Part shown: piece after piece, positions 27,230-38,460 of the stretch
How positions within the stretch are numbered: the first letter of the stretch is position 1
Layout of the letters: each line of letters opens with the position of its first letter
DNA from: Polaribacter sp. IC073
GTDB lineage: Bacteria > Bacteroidota > Bacteroidia > Flavobacteriales > Flavobacteriaceae
Direction: 5' to 3'
Assembly (NCBI RefSeq): GCF_007997075.1
Contig: NZ_VORS01000012.1
Coordinates: forward strand, 1-56,397
Length of the DNA: 56,397 nt
Translations under genes and position numbers: made by a program
The notes under the pieces: generated by a model
What the model was told of the DNA's origin: nothing
Seen by the model: the letters and a program-made list of their open reading frames with translations, nothing else
Database searches by the model: none

Positions 27230-29800
27230 TTAAGACTTTGTTTCTGTTTCAGTTCTTATTTCAGGTTTCTTTTCACCTTTTTCAATTTTAATGGTGAGCT
27301 TATTCTCTTTCTCATCCAATTCCATAGAAATCGTATCACCTTCAGAAAGTTTAGAATTTACAATTTCTTCTGCCAAGGCATCTTCAATGTATTTCTGTAT
27401 GGCTCTTTTAAGTGGCCTTGCTCCGTATTTCTTATCGAAACCTTTGTCTGCGATGTAATCTTTTGCTTTTTCGCTTAATTTCAACGTGTAGCCTAAATCA
27501 GAAATTCTATTTAATAATTTATCTAATTCGATATCTATAATTTTATGAATATCATCTCTTTCTAAAGCGTTAAAGATAATTACGTCATCTATTCTGTTTA
27601 AGAATTCTGGTGCAAAAGACTTCTTTAAGGCACCTTCAATTACAGATTTAGCATGTTCGTCTGCTTGTGCTGTCTTAGTAGCAGTACCAAAACCAACGCC
27701 ACCACCAAAATCTTTTAATTGACGCGCACCAATGTTAGAAGTCATAATAATTATGGTATTTCTAAAATCGATTTTTCTACCTAAACTGTCGGTAATATGC
27801 CCGTCATCTAAAATTTGTAACAACATATTAAACACATCTGGATGCGCTTTTTCTATTTCATCTAACAAAATTACAGAATACGGTTTCCTTCTCACTTTCT
27901 CTGTTAATTGGCCACCTTCTTCGTAACCAACATATCCTGGAGGTGCTCCAATTAAACGAGAAATTGCGAACTTCTCCATGTATTCACTCATGTCAATTCT
28001 AATTAAAGAATCATCAGAATCGAATAATTCACGCGCTAAAACTTTTGCCAACTGTGTTTTACCAACACCAGTCTGACCTAAGAAAATAAACGAACCAATT
28101 GGTTTGTTCGGGTCTTTTAAACCAACTCTATTACGCTGTATTGCTTTTACAACTTTGGTAACCGCGATATCTTGTCCCACAACTTTCCCTTTAATTAACT
28201 GAGGCAGCTCGTGTAATTTATGTGTTTCTGCTTCAGCAACTCTATTTACAGGAATTCCTGTCATCATAGAAACTACTTCTGCAACATTATCTTCTGTAAC
28301 TACTTCGCGGTTTAATTTAGAATCATCTTCCCATTGTTTTTGAGCAGAATTTAGCGCAGCTTCAATGTTTTTTTCATCATCACGTAATTTGGCAGCTTCC
28401 TCATATTTTTGTCCGTTTACAGCTTTTGTTTTTTCCTCACGAATGCGTTCTAATTGCGCTTCTAGTTCTAAAACTTGCCCTGGTACCACGATGTTTGTAA
28501 TATGAATTCTAGAACCCGCTTCATCTAAAGCGTCAATTGCTTTGTCTGGCAGGTATCTATCTGTCATATATCTATTTGTTAATTTTACACAAGCTTCTAT
28601 GGCGTCATCTGTATAATTTACATGGTGATGCTCTTCATACTTGCTTTTTATGTTTTGTAAAATTTGAATGGTTTCTTCTACAGAAGTAGGGTCTACAATT
28701 ACCTTTTGAAAACGACGTTCTAAAGCGCCATCTTTTTCGATATTTGTTCTAAACTCATCCAACGTAGTTGCACCAATACATTGTATTTCTCCTCTTGCCA
28801 AAGCAGGTTTTAACATGTTAGAGGCATCTAAAGAACCTGTTGCGCCACCCGCACCAACAATGGTGTGAATTTCATCAATAAAAAGAATAATATCTTCATT
28901 CTTTTCTAGTTCATTCATTAATGCTTTCATGCGTTCTTCAAACTGACCACGGTATTTTGTACCCGCAACTAAGCTTGCTAAATCTAAAGAAACCAAACGT
29001 TTGTCAAATAAGATTCTAGACACTTTGCGTTCTACAATTCTTAAGGCTAAACCTTCTGCGATGGCAGATTTACCAACACCAGGTTCTCCAATTAACATCG
29101 GGTTGTTCTTTTTTCTTCTACTTAAAATTTGTGAAACACGCTCAATTTCTTTCTGTCTACCAACAACCGGGTCTAACTTCCCTTGTTCTGCCATAGCAGT
29201 TAAATCTCTACCAAAATTATCTAAAACAGGTGTTTTCGATTTTTTTACGTTTTTTCCTTTAGGAGCTTGCTCAAAAGGATTCGATTTTTCTGATGCAAAT
29301 TCGTCATCATCAGAAGGTGTTTCTGCAATTGGGTTATTTGGTAAATCAATTGCATCATCTGCATGTAATTGCTTGTACAAAGCTTTCGCCTCGTCGTAAT
29401 TTACATGGTACTTCTGAATTAATTTTGTTGTAGGATCATTTTCGTTCCTTAAAATGCATAATAATAAATGAGCTGTGTCTATTGACTCACTTTGGTATAG
29501 TTTAGCTTCTAGAAACGTAGTTTTAAGCGCCTTTTCTGCTTGCCTTGTTAAATGCAAGCTTTTCTTTTCTGAAGTTTCTGTAAACATTGGGTCTACAGGG
29601 TTTAATTGTTCTAGCTTTTTACGCAAAAGAATTGTGTCTACATCAAATGCAGTTAAGATTTCCATTGCTTTTCCTTCTCCTTCTCTAATTAAACCTAATA
29701 ATAAATGTTCTGTCCCAATAAATTCATGCCCTAATCTTAGTGCTTCTTCTTTACTGAAAGCGATTACATCTCTTACTTTTGGTGAAAAATTATCGTCCAT
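27230..29800 (-). CDS. clpC: ClpC, AAA+ ATP-dependent protease ATP-binding subunit
   Basis: An 856-residue Clp/Hsp100 unfoldase. In order: a double Clp_N repeat (~1-145), linker, D1 AAA+ domain (Walker [10 protein letters not shown], Walker [13 protein letters not shown]), a coiled M-domain/UVR segment (~430-480, [18 protein letters not shown]), and the D2 AAA+ domain ([28 protein letters not shown]) with C-terminal D2-small domain. It feeds unfolded substrates to ClpP. The plus-strand gap to gyrA (29801-30064) holds promoters for the two divergent genes. Confidence 0.96.
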   Translation of the reverse strand: MDDNFSPKVRDVIAFSKEEALRLGHEFIGTEHLLLGLIREGEGKAMEILTAFDVDTILLRKKLEQLNPVDPMFTETSEKKSLHLTRQAEKALKTTFLEAKLYQSESIDTAHLLLCILRNENDPTTKLIQKYHVNYDEAKALYKQLHADDAIDLPNNPIAETPSDDDEFASEKSNPFEQAPKGKNVKKSKTPVLDNFGRDLTAMAEQGKLDPVVGRQKEIERVSQILSRRKKNNPMLIGEPGVGKSAIAEGLALRIVERKVSRILFDKRLVSLDLASLVAGTKYRGQFEERMKALMNELEKNEDIILFIDEIHTIVGAGGATGSLDASNMLKPALARGEIQCIGATTLDEFRTNIEKDGALERRFQKVIVDPTSVEETIQILQNIKSKYEEHHHVNYTDDAIEACVKLTNRYMTDRYLPDKAIDALDEAGSRIHITNIVVPGQVLELEAQLERIREEKTKAVNGQKYEEAAKLRDDEKNIEAALNSAQKQWEDDSKLNREVVTEDNVAEVVSMMTGIPVNRVAEAETHKLHELPQLIKGKVVGQDIAVTKVVKAIQRNRVGLKDPNKPIGSFIFLGQTGVGKTQLAKVLARELFDSDDSLIRIDMSEYMEKFAISRLIGAPPGYVGYEEGGQLTEKVRRKPYSVILLDEIEKAHPDVFNMLLQILDDGHITDSLGRKIDFRNTIIIMTSNIGARQLKDFGGGVGFGTATKTAQADEHAKSVIEGALKKSFAPEFLNRIDDVIIFNALERDDIHKIIDIELDKLLNRISDLGYTLKLSEKAKDYIADKGFDKKYGARPLKRAIQKYIEDALAEEIVNSKLSEGDTISMELDEKENKLTIKIEKGEKKPEIRTETETKS

Positions 29801-29993
29801 ATTTTATTATCTATTGATGTAAATTTAGTCCTTTTTTATTTGAATAATTACAAAAAAGGTGCCAAGGCTGAAAAACTGACAGTTTGACTTCGGATCTAAG
29901 TTAGAAAACTGTTGAAAATCAGCCAAATAAAAAGGAGATAAAAATTATCAATAAATGTTGATAACTCTCTTTAAATTCAGTAGATGTAAACCT

Positions 29994-30022
29994 TTGTAGA
30001 TAGCCCTAGAAAGAGTATCTTG
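29994..30022 (+). promoter_or_regulatory. promoter of gyrA
   Basis: TTG (29994-29996), exactly 19 bases, then TATCTTG (30016-30022), a near match to TAnnTTTG. The transcript would start at about 30029, leaving a ~36-base leader to the ATG at 30065. Confidence 0.55.
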
Positions 30023-30064
30023 CCTTGTTTTAAAAAAATGACTAAATATTAATAGAGAATATAT

Positions 30065-32584
30065 ATGGCAGACGGAGAAAAGTTAATTCCGATTAACATT
30101 GAAGAGCAGATGAAATCTGCGTACATCGATTACTCGATGTCAGTTATTGTTTCAAGAGCATTACCAGATGTGAGAGATGGTTTAAAACCCGTTCATAGAA
30201 GAGTTTTATTTGGTATGCATGAGTTGGGGATTAAAGCAACGGGGTCTTACAAGAAATCCGCAAGAATTGTTGGGGAAGTTTTAGGTAAGTTTCACCCACA
30301 CGGTGATACATCCGTATACGATTCTATGGTGCGTATGGCACAACATTGGAGTGTGCGTTACATGATGGTAGATGGGCAAGGGAATTTTGGTTCTGTAGAT
30401 GGAGATTCTCCGGCAGCAATGCGTTATACAGAGGTAAGAATGCAGAAAATATCAGAAGACATGTTGGCTGATATTGAAAAAGATACCGTAGATCATCGTT
30501 TAAATTTTGATGATACTTTGCAAGAACCAACCGTTTTACCAACACGTATACCTAACTTGTTAGTTAACGGAGCCTCTGGTATTGCTGTTGGTATGGCTAC
30601 AAATATGGCGCCACACAACTTAACAGAAGTTATTAACGGTACACTTGCATATATAGATAATAGAGATATTGAGATAGATGAGTTAATGCAACACATTACG
30701 GCGCCAGATTTTCCTACAGGAGGAATTATTTATGGTTATGATGGTGTAAGAGATGCTTTTCATACCGGCCGTGGACGTATTGTAATGCGTGCTAAAGCTG
30801 TTATAGAGGAAGTAAAGGGACGTGAGTGTATTATTGTTACCGAGATTCCTTACCAAGTGAACAAAGCAGAAATGATTAAAAAAACTGCAGAACTTGTTAA
30901 TGATAAGAAAATATCTGGTATTTCTAATATTAGAGATGAGTCTGATAGAAACGGAATGCGTATTGTGTACATTTTAAAACGTGATGCAATACCTAATATC
31001 GTCTTAAATAAATTATTTAAATACACACAATTACAAACTTCTTTTAGTGTAAACAATATTGCCTTGGTAAAAGGAAGACCAGAGCAATTAAATTTAAAAG
31101 AGCTTATTCATTATTTTGTCGAGCACAGACATGAAGTTGTTGTTCGTAGAACAGAGTTCGATCTTAAGAAAGCAGAAGCAAGAGCACATATTTTAGAAGG
31201 ATTAATTATTGCATCAGACAATATTGATGAAGTAATTAAAATTATTAGAGCTTCGAATAATGCAGATGAAGCTAGAGAAAGCTTAATTGAACGCTTTGCG
31301 CTGACAGAAATTCAGGCGAAAGCAATTGTAGAAATGCGTTTGCGTCAATTAACAGGTTTAGAGCAAGATAAATTGCGTGCAGAATTTGATGCAATTATGT
31401 TAACAATAATCGATTTAAAAGATATTTTAGCAAACGAACCGAGACGCTATGAAATTATTAAAGATGAGTTAGCTCATATTAGAGATAAATATGGTGATGA
31501 CCGCAGATCTATTATAGAGTATGCTGGTGGTGACATGAGAATTGAAGACATGATACCAGATACAGAGGTTGTTGTTACCATTTCTAATGCGGGTTATTTA
31601 AAACGTACAAATTTAGAAGAATATAAAGTTCAGAATAGAGGCGGAAGAGGTCAAAAAGGAGCTACTACAAGAAATGAAGATTTCTTAGAACACCTATTTG
31701 TAGGAACAAATCACCAATATATGATGTTCTTTACTCAAAAAGGGAAAGTATTCTGGATGCGTGTATATGAAATTCCTGAAGGAGGTAAAAACACGAAAGG
31801 TAGAGCAATGCAAAACTTAATCAACATAGAGCAAGATGATAAAGTAAAAGCATTCTTAGTAACAGAAGATTTAAAAAACGAAGACTACATCAATAGCCAT
31901 TATGTGATTATGGCAACGAAGAAAGGTCAAGTTAAAAAGACTTCTTTAGAGCAATATTCTAGACCAAGAACAAATGGTATTAATGCAATTACTATTAAAG
32001 AAGGTGATGAATTATTAGAAGCAAAGCTAACAACTGGTGATAGCCAAGTAATGTTAGCATTAAAATCTGGTAAATCTATTCGTTTCGAGGAAGCTAAAAC
32101 ACGCCCAATGGGAAGAACTGCATCTGGTGTTAGAGGAATTACTTTACAACATGACAAAGATGAGGTAATTGGTATGGTTGCCGTAAACGATATGGAAAGC
32201 AATATTCTTGTTGTTTCTGAAAAAGGATATGGTAAGCGATCTAAATTAGAAGATTATAGAATTACCAATAGAGGAGGTAAAGGTGTAAAAACTTTAAATA
32301 TTTCTGAAAAAACAGGTGATTTAGTAGCAATTAAAAATGTAAATGATTCAAATGATTTGATGATTATTAACAAATCTGGATTGACTATTAGAATGGCGGT
32401 TGAAGACTTAAGAGTTATGGGACGTGCTACACAAGGGGTTCGTTTAATTAATATTAAAGGTTCAGACAGTATTGCAGCTGTTGCTAAAGTAGCTCATGAA
32501 GAAGAAGTTGAAGAAGAGGATATTGAAGGCGAAATAGAAAATGGCACGGAAATTGAAAATGGTTCAGATGAAAATCAAGAATAA
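30065..32584 (+). CDS. gyrA: DNA gyrase subunit A
   Basis: An 839-residue type IIA topoisomerase subunit that cleaves and rejoins DNA. It has the N-terminal winged helix/tower with catalytic Tyr121 (AAMRYTE), the quinolone-resistance segment [10 protein letters not shown] (T82 aligns with E. coli Ser83, D86 with Asp87), and a C-terminal beta-pinwheel. That pinwheel includes the GyrA-box-like [10 protein letters not shown], which separates gyrase from topoisomerase IV. An acidic C-terminal tail ([16 protein letters not shown]) is typical. The TPR gene follows 22 bases later. Confidence 0.96.
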   Translation: MADGEKLIPINIEEQMKSAYIDYSMSVIVSRALPDVRDGLKPVHRRVLFGMHELGIKATGSYKKSARIVGEVLGKFHPHGDTSVYDSMVRMAQHWSVRYMMVDGQGNFGSVDGDSPAAMRYTEVRMQKISEDMLADIEKDTVDHRLNFDDTLQEPTVLPTRIPNLLVNGASGIAVGMATNMAPHNLTEVINGTLAYIDNRDIEIDELMQHITAPDFPTGGIIYGYDGVRDAFHTGRGRIVMRAKAVIEEVKGRECIIVTEIPYQVNKAEMIKKTAELVNDKKISGISNIRDESDRNGMRIVYILKRDAIPNIVLNKLFKYTQLQTSFSVNNIALVKGRPEQLNLKELIHYFVEHRHEVVVRRTEFDLKKAEARAHILEGLIIASDNIDEVIKIIRASNNADEARESLIERFALTEIQAKAIVEMRLRQLTGLEQDKLRAEFDAIMLTIIDLKDILANEPRRYEIIKDELAHIRDKYGDDRRSIIEYAGGDMRIEDMIPDTEVVVTISNAGYLKRTNLEEYKVQNRGGRGQKGATTRNEDFLEHLFVGTNHQYMMFFTQKGKVFWMRVYEIPEGGKNTKGRAMQNLINIEQDDKVKAFLVTEDLKNEDYINSHYVIMATKKGQVKKTSLEQYSRPRTNGINAITIKEGDELLEAKLTTGDSQVMLALKSGKSIRFEEAKTRPMGRTASGVRGITLQHDKDEVIGMVAVNDMESNILVVSEKGYGKRSKLEDYRITNRGGKGVKTLNISEKTGDLVAIKNVNDSNDLMIINKSGLTIRMAVEDLRVMGRATQGVRLINIKGSDSIAAVAKVAHEEEVEEEDIEGEIENGTEIENGSDENQE

Positions 32585-32606
32585 CAATAAACTAATAACT
32601 AATAAA

Positions 32607-33851
32607 ATGAAAAAACAAATATTAGCAATCTCGCTAGGTTTAATGTCTGTAGTGGCTTTTGGTCAAAAAAAGGAATTAAGATCTGTAGAGAAGGCAATTA
32701 AAAAAGGAGATTTAAAAGAAGCTAAAGTTATCATAGAATCTCTAGAAAGTATGGAGGCTACTATGGATTCTAAATACAGAGCAAAGTACTACTTTTTAAG
32801 AGGTGCTGCTTATGGTAAAACAGATGTTCAAAAAGCTGCGGATGCATATACTAAGTTATTTGAATATGAAAAAGAAATTGGAAAGCAGAAATACACAGAA
32901 GAAGCTCAGCCTAAATTAAATGACTTAATTCAGTTTGTATCTAACAAAGCGATTGCGCAATACAACGAGAAGAATTATAGTGTTGCAAAAGACAATTTTT
33001 ACTTAACATATAAATTAAGTCCTAAAGACACTAGTTTTTTATACAACGCAGCAATAAGTGCATCTTTGTCAGAAGATTATGATGTTTCTTTAGATTATTA
33101 TAAAGAATTAAAAGCAATTGGTTATACAGGTATTTCTACACAATATTTAGGAACTAATAAAGAAACTGGCGAAGTAGAGAATTTAGGTTCTAAAACCAAC
33201 AGAGATTTATTGGTAAAAACTGGTCAATATACTAACCCTACTGAAAAAGCGCTAGAATCTAAACAAGCCGAAATTGTAAAAAATATTGGTTATATTTTAG
33301 TAAATCAAGGAAAAACGGAAGAAGCTGTAATTGCTTTGCAAGAAGCTAGAAAAGCAAATCCTAAAGATGTAAACTTAATTTTGAACGAAGCTCAATTGTA
33401 CATTAAGCTTGATCAAATGGATAAGTTTGGGGAGTTAATGAAAGAGGCTGTTAAATTAGATCCAACAAACCCCACCTTGTTTTTTAATTTAGGTGTTGTA
33501 AATGCAAACGAGGGTAAAACTGAAGATGCGGTTAAATACTATAAGAAAGCTATCGAGTTAGATCCTGAATACGGAGATGCATACATGAATTTAGCAGTTA
33601 CAATGCTTTCAGAAGAAAAAGAGCTTGTTGAGCAAATGAACAAAAACTTATCTAATTTTAAGAAATATGATGCGTTACAAGACAAGCAAAAAGCATTGTA
33701 TAAAAAAGCGTTACCTTATTTGGTAAAAGCAGATAATATTAAAAGGTCTGCAGATACAGTTAGATCTTTATTAAATATTTATGATACTTTAGAAATGGAA
33801 AAAGAAGCAGATGCTTTAAGACCTATTTATAAAGAATTAAGAGGACAGTAA
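32607..33851 (+). CDS. TPR repeat protein, probably secreted
   Basis: A ~414-residue protein with signal peptide (MKKQILAISLGLMSVVAFGQ) and several tetratricopeptide repeats. The clearest are VNQGKTEEAVIALQEARKAN, LFFNLGVVNANEGKTEDAVK and YYKKAIELDPEYGDAY. It probably acts as a periplasmic scaffold; the partner is unknown. The start is placed at ATG 32607 because the longer frame begins inside gyrA and would hide the signal peptide. It is probably co-transcribed with gyrA and ends at a strong bidirectional terminator. Confidence 0.85.
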   Translation: MKKQILAISLGLMSVVAFGQKKELRSVEKAIKKGDLKEAKVIIESLESMEATMDSKYRAKYYFLRGAAYGKTDVQKAADAYTKLFEYEKEIGKQKYTEEAQPKLNDLIQFVSNKAIAQYNEKNYSVAKDNFYLTYKLSPKDTSFLYNAAISASLSEDYDVSLDYYKELKAIGYTGISTQYLGTNKETGEVENLGSKTNRDLLVKTGQYTNPTEKALESKQAEIVKNIGYILVNQGKTEEAVIALQEARKANPKDVNLILNEAQLYIKLDQMDKFGELMKEAVKLDPTNPTLFFNLGVVNANEGKTEDAVKYYKKAIELDPEYGDAYMNLAVTMLSEEKELVEQMNKNLSNFKKYDALQDKQKALYKKALPYLVKADNIKRSADTVRSLLNIYDTLEMEKEADALRPIYKELRGQ

Positions 33852-33871
33852 TTCTCTTTAATTGATATTAT

Positions 33872-33909
33872 AAAAAAAATCCGAAACCTTAAAGTTTCGG
33901 ATTTTTTTT
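33872..33909. terminator. bidirectional terminator between TPR and NlpC/P60 genes
   Basis: AAAAAAATCCGAAAC (33873-33887) pairs with GTTTCGGATTTTTTT (33894-33908). It serves converging genes, and its right arm reaches the stop codon of the minus-strand NlpC/P60 gene (33908-33910). Confidence 0.92.
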
Positions 33910-34678
33910 ATATCACTTTTTTAATAACTCTTAATTTGTGCGTATGTTTTTGAAGATCTTTATTGAAGATACCACTATGATCTAAAGTGTCTACTCTTAC
34001 TTTTCCGTGTGCGTGAATGATGTTGTAATCATTCAAAATAATGCCCACATGAATTATTTCGCCTTCTTCATTATCGAAAAAAGCCAAATCTCCTGGTTCA
34101 CTCTCTTCAATAAAACTTAAAACTTCTCCTTGTGCTGCTTGCTCTTTTACATTCCTAAATAAGGTATAGCCACAAAGTTTATATACTATTTGGGTAAAAC
34201 CAGAAGAGTCGATTCCAAAGGGTGATTTTCCTCCCCATAAAAAAGGAGCATTCAAATACGTGAAAGCTGTTTTTAAAATATCATTTTTAGAGGATACTCC
34301 ATGGTAAACAGTATTGTCATAAGAATAATTACAACTTCCTAGTTTTAAATTTCCTTCCTTTAAAAAAGGCAATTGAGAACCAATAGCAATTGTTGTTAAC
34401 TCGTTATTTTCACTGGTTACAAAATCTAAAATTTCACTAGAATACGCAGGCGTTTCATTACAAATTTGAGTGTATGAATCTTCTGTAATTTCAAGATATT
34501 GTTTATTGTCTATAAAACCTTCAAAATTATCGAAAGCTAAACGGATTTTACTCCAGTTTTTTTGCTTTTCAATGATTTCAAAATGCTCACCAAAAAGTAC
34601 CTGACTAATCATTTCAGACGTGTCAGATTCTTCTAACCTTAAGGGAACGATGCTTAAATTACAAATGCCAAAAAGCAT
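33908..34678 (-). CDS. NlpC/P60-type cell-wall peptidase homologue lacking the catalytic cysteine
   Basis: A 256-residue protein with two SH3-like segments (~1-120) and a C-terminal NlpC/P60 domain (~130-256). The family's nucleophile site GIDCSG reads GIDSSG here (Ser158, codon TCT at 34207-34205). The other features, FLWGGKSPF, HVGIILND with the catalytic His, and HAHGKVRVD, are in place. Family members cleave D-Glu to diamino-acid bonds in peptidoglycan. With Ser for Cys it could be inactive or act as a binding protein. It lies 23 bases downstream of the thiolase gene and is probably co-transcribed. Confidence 0.82.
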   Translation of the reverse strand: MLFGICNLSIVPLRLEESDTSEMISQVLFGEHFEIIEKQKNWSKIRLAFDNFEGFIDNKQYLEITEDSYTQICNETPAYSSEILDFVTSENNELTTIAIGSQLPFLKEGNLKLGSCNYSYDNTVYHGVSSKNDILKTAFTYLNAPFLWGGKSPFGIDSSGFTQIVYKLCGYTLFRNVKEQAAQGEVLSFIEESEPGDLAFFDNEEGEIIHVGIILNDYNIIHAHGKVRVDTLDHSGIFNKDLQKHTHKLRVIKKVI

Positions 34679-34701
34679 AAATAGATAAAGTTTTATAAAT
34701 T

Positions 34702-35877
34702 TTAAATTCTTTCTATTACCATTGCACTAGCGCCACCACCACCATTGCAGATTGCTGCAGCACCAATTTTTGCATTATTTTGCTTTAAAATAGATGTTAA
34801 AGCAATAACTATTCTTGCTCCAGAAACCCCTAAAGGATGCCCTAAAGAAACAGCACCACCATTTACATTTACGTTTTTATCTGTAAGTCCTAAAATTTTC
34901 ATGTTGGCTAAACCTACGATAGAAAAAGCTTCATTTAATTCAAAATAATCTACATCATCAATAGAAATATTTGCTTTTGCCAATGCTTTAGGTAATGCTT
35001 TTGCCGGTGCAGTTGTAAACCATTTAGGTTCATGTGCAGCATCTGCATAACTTTTAATTTTAGCAAGCGGAGTAATGTTTAATTCTTTGGCTTTTTCAGC
35101 AGACATTAAAACCAATGCAGCACCACCATCATTAATTGTAGAAGCATTTGCAGCTGTAACTGTTCCGTCTTTTGTAAAGGCGGCTCTTAAGGTTGCAATT
35201 CTATCCATCTTTACGTTCTTATATTCTTCATCTTCAGAAAAAATAATAGGATCTCCACGTCTCTGAGGAATTTCTACAGGTACAATTTCATCCGCATATT
35301 TTCCTTCGCTCCAAGCTTTTGCAGAACGGTTGTAAGATTGTACAGCAAATGCATCTTGATCTTCTCTTGAGAAGTTATATTCGGTCGCACAATCATCTGC
35401 GCAAACTCCCATAGGAACTTTATCATACGCATCAACTAAACCGTCCTTTTGCATTCCATCTTCCATGGTAATTGGTCCAAATTTAGCACCATTTCTTGCA
35501 TGTTGATAATGTGGAATTGAACTCATGTTTTCCATTCCTCCAGCAACCACAATATCAGCATCACCCAGAGCTATTGTTTGAGCAGCCAGCATGATAGATT
35601 TCATACCAGAAGCACACACTTTATTTACAGTTGTACAAGGTACAGAATTAGGAATGCCAGCATACATAGCAGCTTGTCTTGCAGGAGCTTGCCCTAAACC
35701 AGCAGAAACTACATTTCCCATATACACTTCTTGCACCATTTCTGGTGATAAATTAATTTTGTCTAAAGCTCCCTTTATTGCTACAGCACCTAGTTTTGTT
35801 GCAGGTATAGAAGATAAACTTCCCATAAAACTTCCGATAGGTGTTCTAGCAACAGATACAATTACTACTTCTTTCAT
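34702..35877 (-). CDS. acetyl-CoA C-acetyltransferase / thiolase
   Basis: A 391-residue thiolase that condenses or cleaves acyl-CoA. The nucleophilic Cys88 lies in TTVNKVCASGMKS. The catalytic His347 is in SLGHPLGVSGAR and the second Cys377 in ICNGGGGASAMVIE. Length and the NGGAVSLGHPLG signature match biosynthetic/degradative thiolase II. The neighbours do not show whether it serves acetoacetyl-CoA synthesis or beta-oxidation. Confidence 0.93.
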   Translation of the reverse strand: MKEVVIVSVARTPIGSFMGSLSSIPATKLGAVAIKGALDKINLSPEMVQEVYMGNVVSAGLGQAPARQAAMYAGIPNSVPCTTVNKVCASGMKSIMLAAQTIALGDADIVVAGGMENMSSIPHYQHARNGAKFGPITMEDGMQKDGLVDAYDKVPMGVCADDCATEYNFSREDQDAFAVQSYNRSAKAWSEGKYADEIVPVEIPQRRGDPIIFSEDEEYKNVKMDRIATLRAAFTKDGTVTAANASTINDGGAALVLMSAEKAKELNITPLAKIKSYADAAHEPKWFTTAPAKALPKALAKANISIDDVDYFELNEAFSIVGLANMKILGLTDKNVNVNGGAVSLGHPLGVSGARIVIALTSILKQNNAKIGAAAICNGGGGASAMVIERI

Positions 35878-35986
35878 ATGATATTTTGAGATTATTTTAA
35901 TGTAAGATTGTGTGCTAAATTAATCTTTTTTAATCAATTTTTGGAGGTTTGTTTCCCTTGAATTTCTAAGCTTAACTTTTTTGCAG

Positions 35987-35994
35987 TAAGTTTG
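35987..35994 (+). promoter_or_regulatory. -7 promoter element of the 7TM-HD gene
   Basis: TAAGTTTG matches TAnnTTTG and sits 20 bases before the ATG at 36014. A clear -33 TTG at normal spacing is not seen. Confidence 0.45.
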
Positions 35995-36013
35995 TATTCA
36001 CAAGAAAATAAAT

Positions 36014-38077
36014 ATGAGCAACTTCGTAAATAAACTCTATCAAAACAATACCATCATTTATAAAGTAATTTTATTTTTAATCACAACGGTTGCTATTGTT
36101 TATTTATTTCCGAAAGGAGGACAATTTAAATATGATTTTAATAATGGGCAATTATGGAAATATGAGAATTTATATGCACCTTTTGATTTTGCTGTTCAGA
36201 AATCTGAAGCCGAAATTAGAATAGAGAAAAAACAAATAGAAGCAGACATTAAACTTTATTTTACATACAATAATTATATTGTAAATGAAGTGAAAACTAA
36301 TTTTGAAAAAAGAATTTCTCCAGCATTTTTAAGCGACTCCTTAACAATTAAGCAAAAATCCTCTTTTAAAGAAATGGGGCTTTATATAATTGATGAGGTT
36401 TATAAACTGGGGTTTTTAGAAGTGGTTAGTCAAGATAAAATTGCGAATAAAGACGAACTGATTACGATTAGAAAAGAAAATGTAGTAAAAGATATTCCTT
36501 TTAAAAATTTACACAACTCTAATGAAGTTTTAAAAATTATTACAGAAAATTTAGAAAATAACTTTACAAAAGAGCGAAGAAAACAACTTTTTAACATATT
36601 ATCAGAGGTTATTAAACCGAATATAACTTATGATGCAGAATTTACTGAAAAAGTAATTGCCAATGAAACTAAAAATATATCCTATACAAAAGGAAAAGTC
36701 TCATCGGGAGAATTAATTATACAAAAAGGAGATATTGTTGAAGGAAAAAAATTAGCCATTTTAAGTTCTTTAAAAAGTGAGTCTGAATCTAAGGTTTGGA
36801 CCGAGTCTAATTACAATTGGATTATTTTAGGATACACCATTTTGGTTTCTTTAGCATTATTAATGCTCTTATTATTCTTGAAGAAATACAGGGTAGAAAT
36901 CTATGACAATAACAATAAAGTAACGTTTATCTTTTTCAACGTTTTTGCGATGATTTTTATACAAACGTTGGTGATAAAGTACAATTCAGATTATTTATAT
37001 GTTGTTCCTTTAAGTGTACTTCCCATTGTCTTAAAAGCTTTCTTTGATGCGAGGTTAGGTTTATTTACACATGTTTTAACGGTATTACTTTTAGGGTATA
37101 TTGTACCAGATAGTTTCGAGTTTATTTACTTGCATATTATTGCGGGTATGGTTACTATTTTAACAGTTTCAGAATTATATAAAAGAGCTACTTTATTTAT
37201 TTCTGTAGCTCAAATTACAGGGATCTATATGCTTACCTATTTTGCGTTTTCAATTATTAAAGAAGGAAATGCATCACAAATAAATTTAGATTATTTTATT
37301 TTATTTGCAATGAATGGTTTGCTATCTTTCTTATCGATCATATTAATTTATATGTATGAGAAAGTTTTTGGTTTGGTCTCTGATGTTACTTTATTAGAGT
37401 TGTCAAATACAAATACAAAGCTTTTAAGAGAGTTAAATGAAAAAGCCCCAGGAACGTTTCAACATTCGATGCAAGTTGCAAATTTAGCGGAAGCAGCAGC
37501 CAATGAAATAGGAGCAAACTCTATGCTGGTAAGAACGGGAGCTTTGTACCATGATGTAGGTAAAATGGTAAATCCTATGTATTTTACAGAAAATCAAACA
37601 ACCGGTGTAAATCCTCATGACGAATTATCTCCAAGAGATAGTGCTAAAATAATTACAGATCATGTTATTAAAGGTGTAGAAATTGCCAAGAAATATAAGT
37701 TACCAGATAGAATTATCGATTTTATTAGAACGCACCATGGTACAAGTACGGTTTATTATTTCTTAATGAAAGAAAAAGAAATGAACCCAGATACAGCTAT
37801 AAATATCAAAAAATTCCAGTATCAAGGCCCAAATCCGTTTTCAAAAGAAACAGCGATTTTAATGATGTGTGATGCTGCAGAAGCAGCTTCTAAGAGTTTA
37901 AAGATCCCTACAGCGCAATCAATCAGTGATTTAATAGATAGAATCGTTGAAAAACAGATGTCAGATAATCAGTTTTTAAATTCAGACATTACTTTTAAAG
38001 AAATAGAAACTATAAAAAAAGTAATAAAGAAAAAATTGCTAAACATCTATCACTTAAGGGTTGAATACCCTGAGTAG
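36014..38077 (+). CDS. 7TM-HD domain phosphohydrolase, PgpH-type cyclic-di-AMP phosphodiesterase
   Basis: A 687-residue membrane enzyme. One N-terminal TM (~17-34), an extracytoplasmic 7TMR-HDED domain (~50-255), seven TM segments (~265-460) and a C-terminal HD domain (~475-680). The HD metal site is visible as HSMQVANLAEAAA, GALYHDVGKM and DHVIKGVEIAKKY, with FIRTHHGTS downstream. The architecture matches PgpH, which hydrolyses c-di-AMP; other nucleotides cannot be excluded. Confidence 0.88.
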   Translation: MSNFVNKLYQNNTIIYKVILFLITTVAIVYLFPKGGQFKYDFNNGQLWKYENLYAPFDFAVQKSEAEIRIEKKQIEADIKLYFTYNNYIVNEVKTNFEKRISPAFLSDSLTIKQKSSFKEMGLYIIDEVYKLGFLEVVSQDKIANKDELITIRKENVVKDIPFKNLHNSNEVLKIITENLENNFTKERRKQLFNILSEVIKPNITYDAEFTEKVIANETKNISYTKGKVSSGELIIQKGDIVEGKKLAILSSLKSESESKVWTESNYNWIILGYTILVSLALLMLLLFLKKYRVEIYDNNNKVTFIFFNVFAMIFIQTLVIKYNSDYLYVVPLSVLPIVLKAFFDARLGLFTHVLTVLLLGYIVPDSFEFIYLHIIAGMVTILTVSELYKRATLFISVAQITGIYMLTYFAFSIIKEGNASQINLDYFILFAMNGLLSFLSIILIYMYEKVFGLVSDVTLLELSNTNTKLLRELNEKAPGTFQHSMQVANLAEAAANEIGANSMLVRTGALYHDVGKMVNPMYFTENQTTGVNPHDELSPRDSAKIITDHVIKGVEIAKKYKLPDRIIDFIRTHHGTSTVYYFLMKEKEMNPDTAINIKKFQYQGPNPFSKETAILMMCDAAEAASKSLKIPTAQSISDLIDRIVEKQMSDNQFLNSDITFKEIETIKKVIKKKLLNIYHLRVEYPE

Positions 38078-38107
38078 AAAAAAAAGTAAAAAAAAGGCAG
38101 AAACATC

Positions 38108-38138
38108 TTGCTAAATTGTAAATCTAGTAGTACATTTG
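38108..38138 (+). promoter_or_regulatory. promoter of the tRNA operon
   Basis: TTG (38108-38110), 20 bases, then TACATTTG (38131-38138), a perfect TAnnTTTG. Transcription should start at about 38145, some 33 bases before tRNA-Ser. Confidence 0.7.
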
Positions 38139-38177
38139 CACTCGCAATTTTAAACAACTGCGGTAAGTTCATTAAAG

Positions 38178-38261
38178 GGAGAGATGGCAGAGTGGTAATG
38201 CAGCAGATTGCTAATCTGTAGCCGGGTAACTGGCTCCAGGGTTCGAGTCCCTGTCTCTCCG
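38178..38261 (+). tRNA. tRNA-Ser (anticodon GCT)
   Basis: Cloverleaf with acceptor GGAGAGA (38178) pairing TCTCTCC, anticodon loop TTGCTAA (GCT), a long variable arm as expected for Ser, and TTCGAGT in the T loop. CCA is not encoded. It is first in a three-tRNA operon. Confidence 0.95.
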
Positions 38262-38279
38262 CAATTAAAAAGTTACACT

Positions 38280-38354
38280 CGGGGTGTAGCGTAGCCCGGT
38301 CATCGCGCCTCGTTTGGGACGAGGAGGTCGCAGGTTCGAATCCTGCCACCCCGA
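38280..38354 (+). tRNA. tRNA-Pro (anticodon TGG)
   Basis: Acceptor CGGGGTG pairs CACCCCG, with anticodon arm CCTCG TTTGGGA CGAGG (TGG) and T loop TTCGAAT. Discriminator A at 38354. CCA is not encoded. Confidence 0.95.
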
Positions 38355-38383
38355 CTAGTTGTACGTAGCAACTTTAAAACTAC

Positions 38384-38457
38384 GGGCTCTTAGCTCAGCT
38401 GGATAGAGCACCTCCCTTCTAAGGAGGCGGTCGAAGGTTCGAATCCTTCAGGGCTCA
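38384..38457 (+). tRNA. tRNA-Arg (anticodon TCT), probable integration site
   Basis: Acceptor GGGCTCT pairs AGGGCTC with two G-U pairs, anticodon arm CCTCC CTTCTAA GGAGG (TCT), T loop TTCGAAT. It is the last tRNA before an integrase gene, so its 3' end (about 38430-38457) is the likely attachment site. No second copy of this 3' end is seen in the rest of the window. Confidence 0.94.
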
Positions 38458-38460
38458 CTT

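Noticed and set aside
38050..38349. 99-codon minus-strand frame across the tRNA genes.
   Set aside because: It is antisense to tRNA-Ser and tRNA-Pro; such frames are a well-known spurious prediction.
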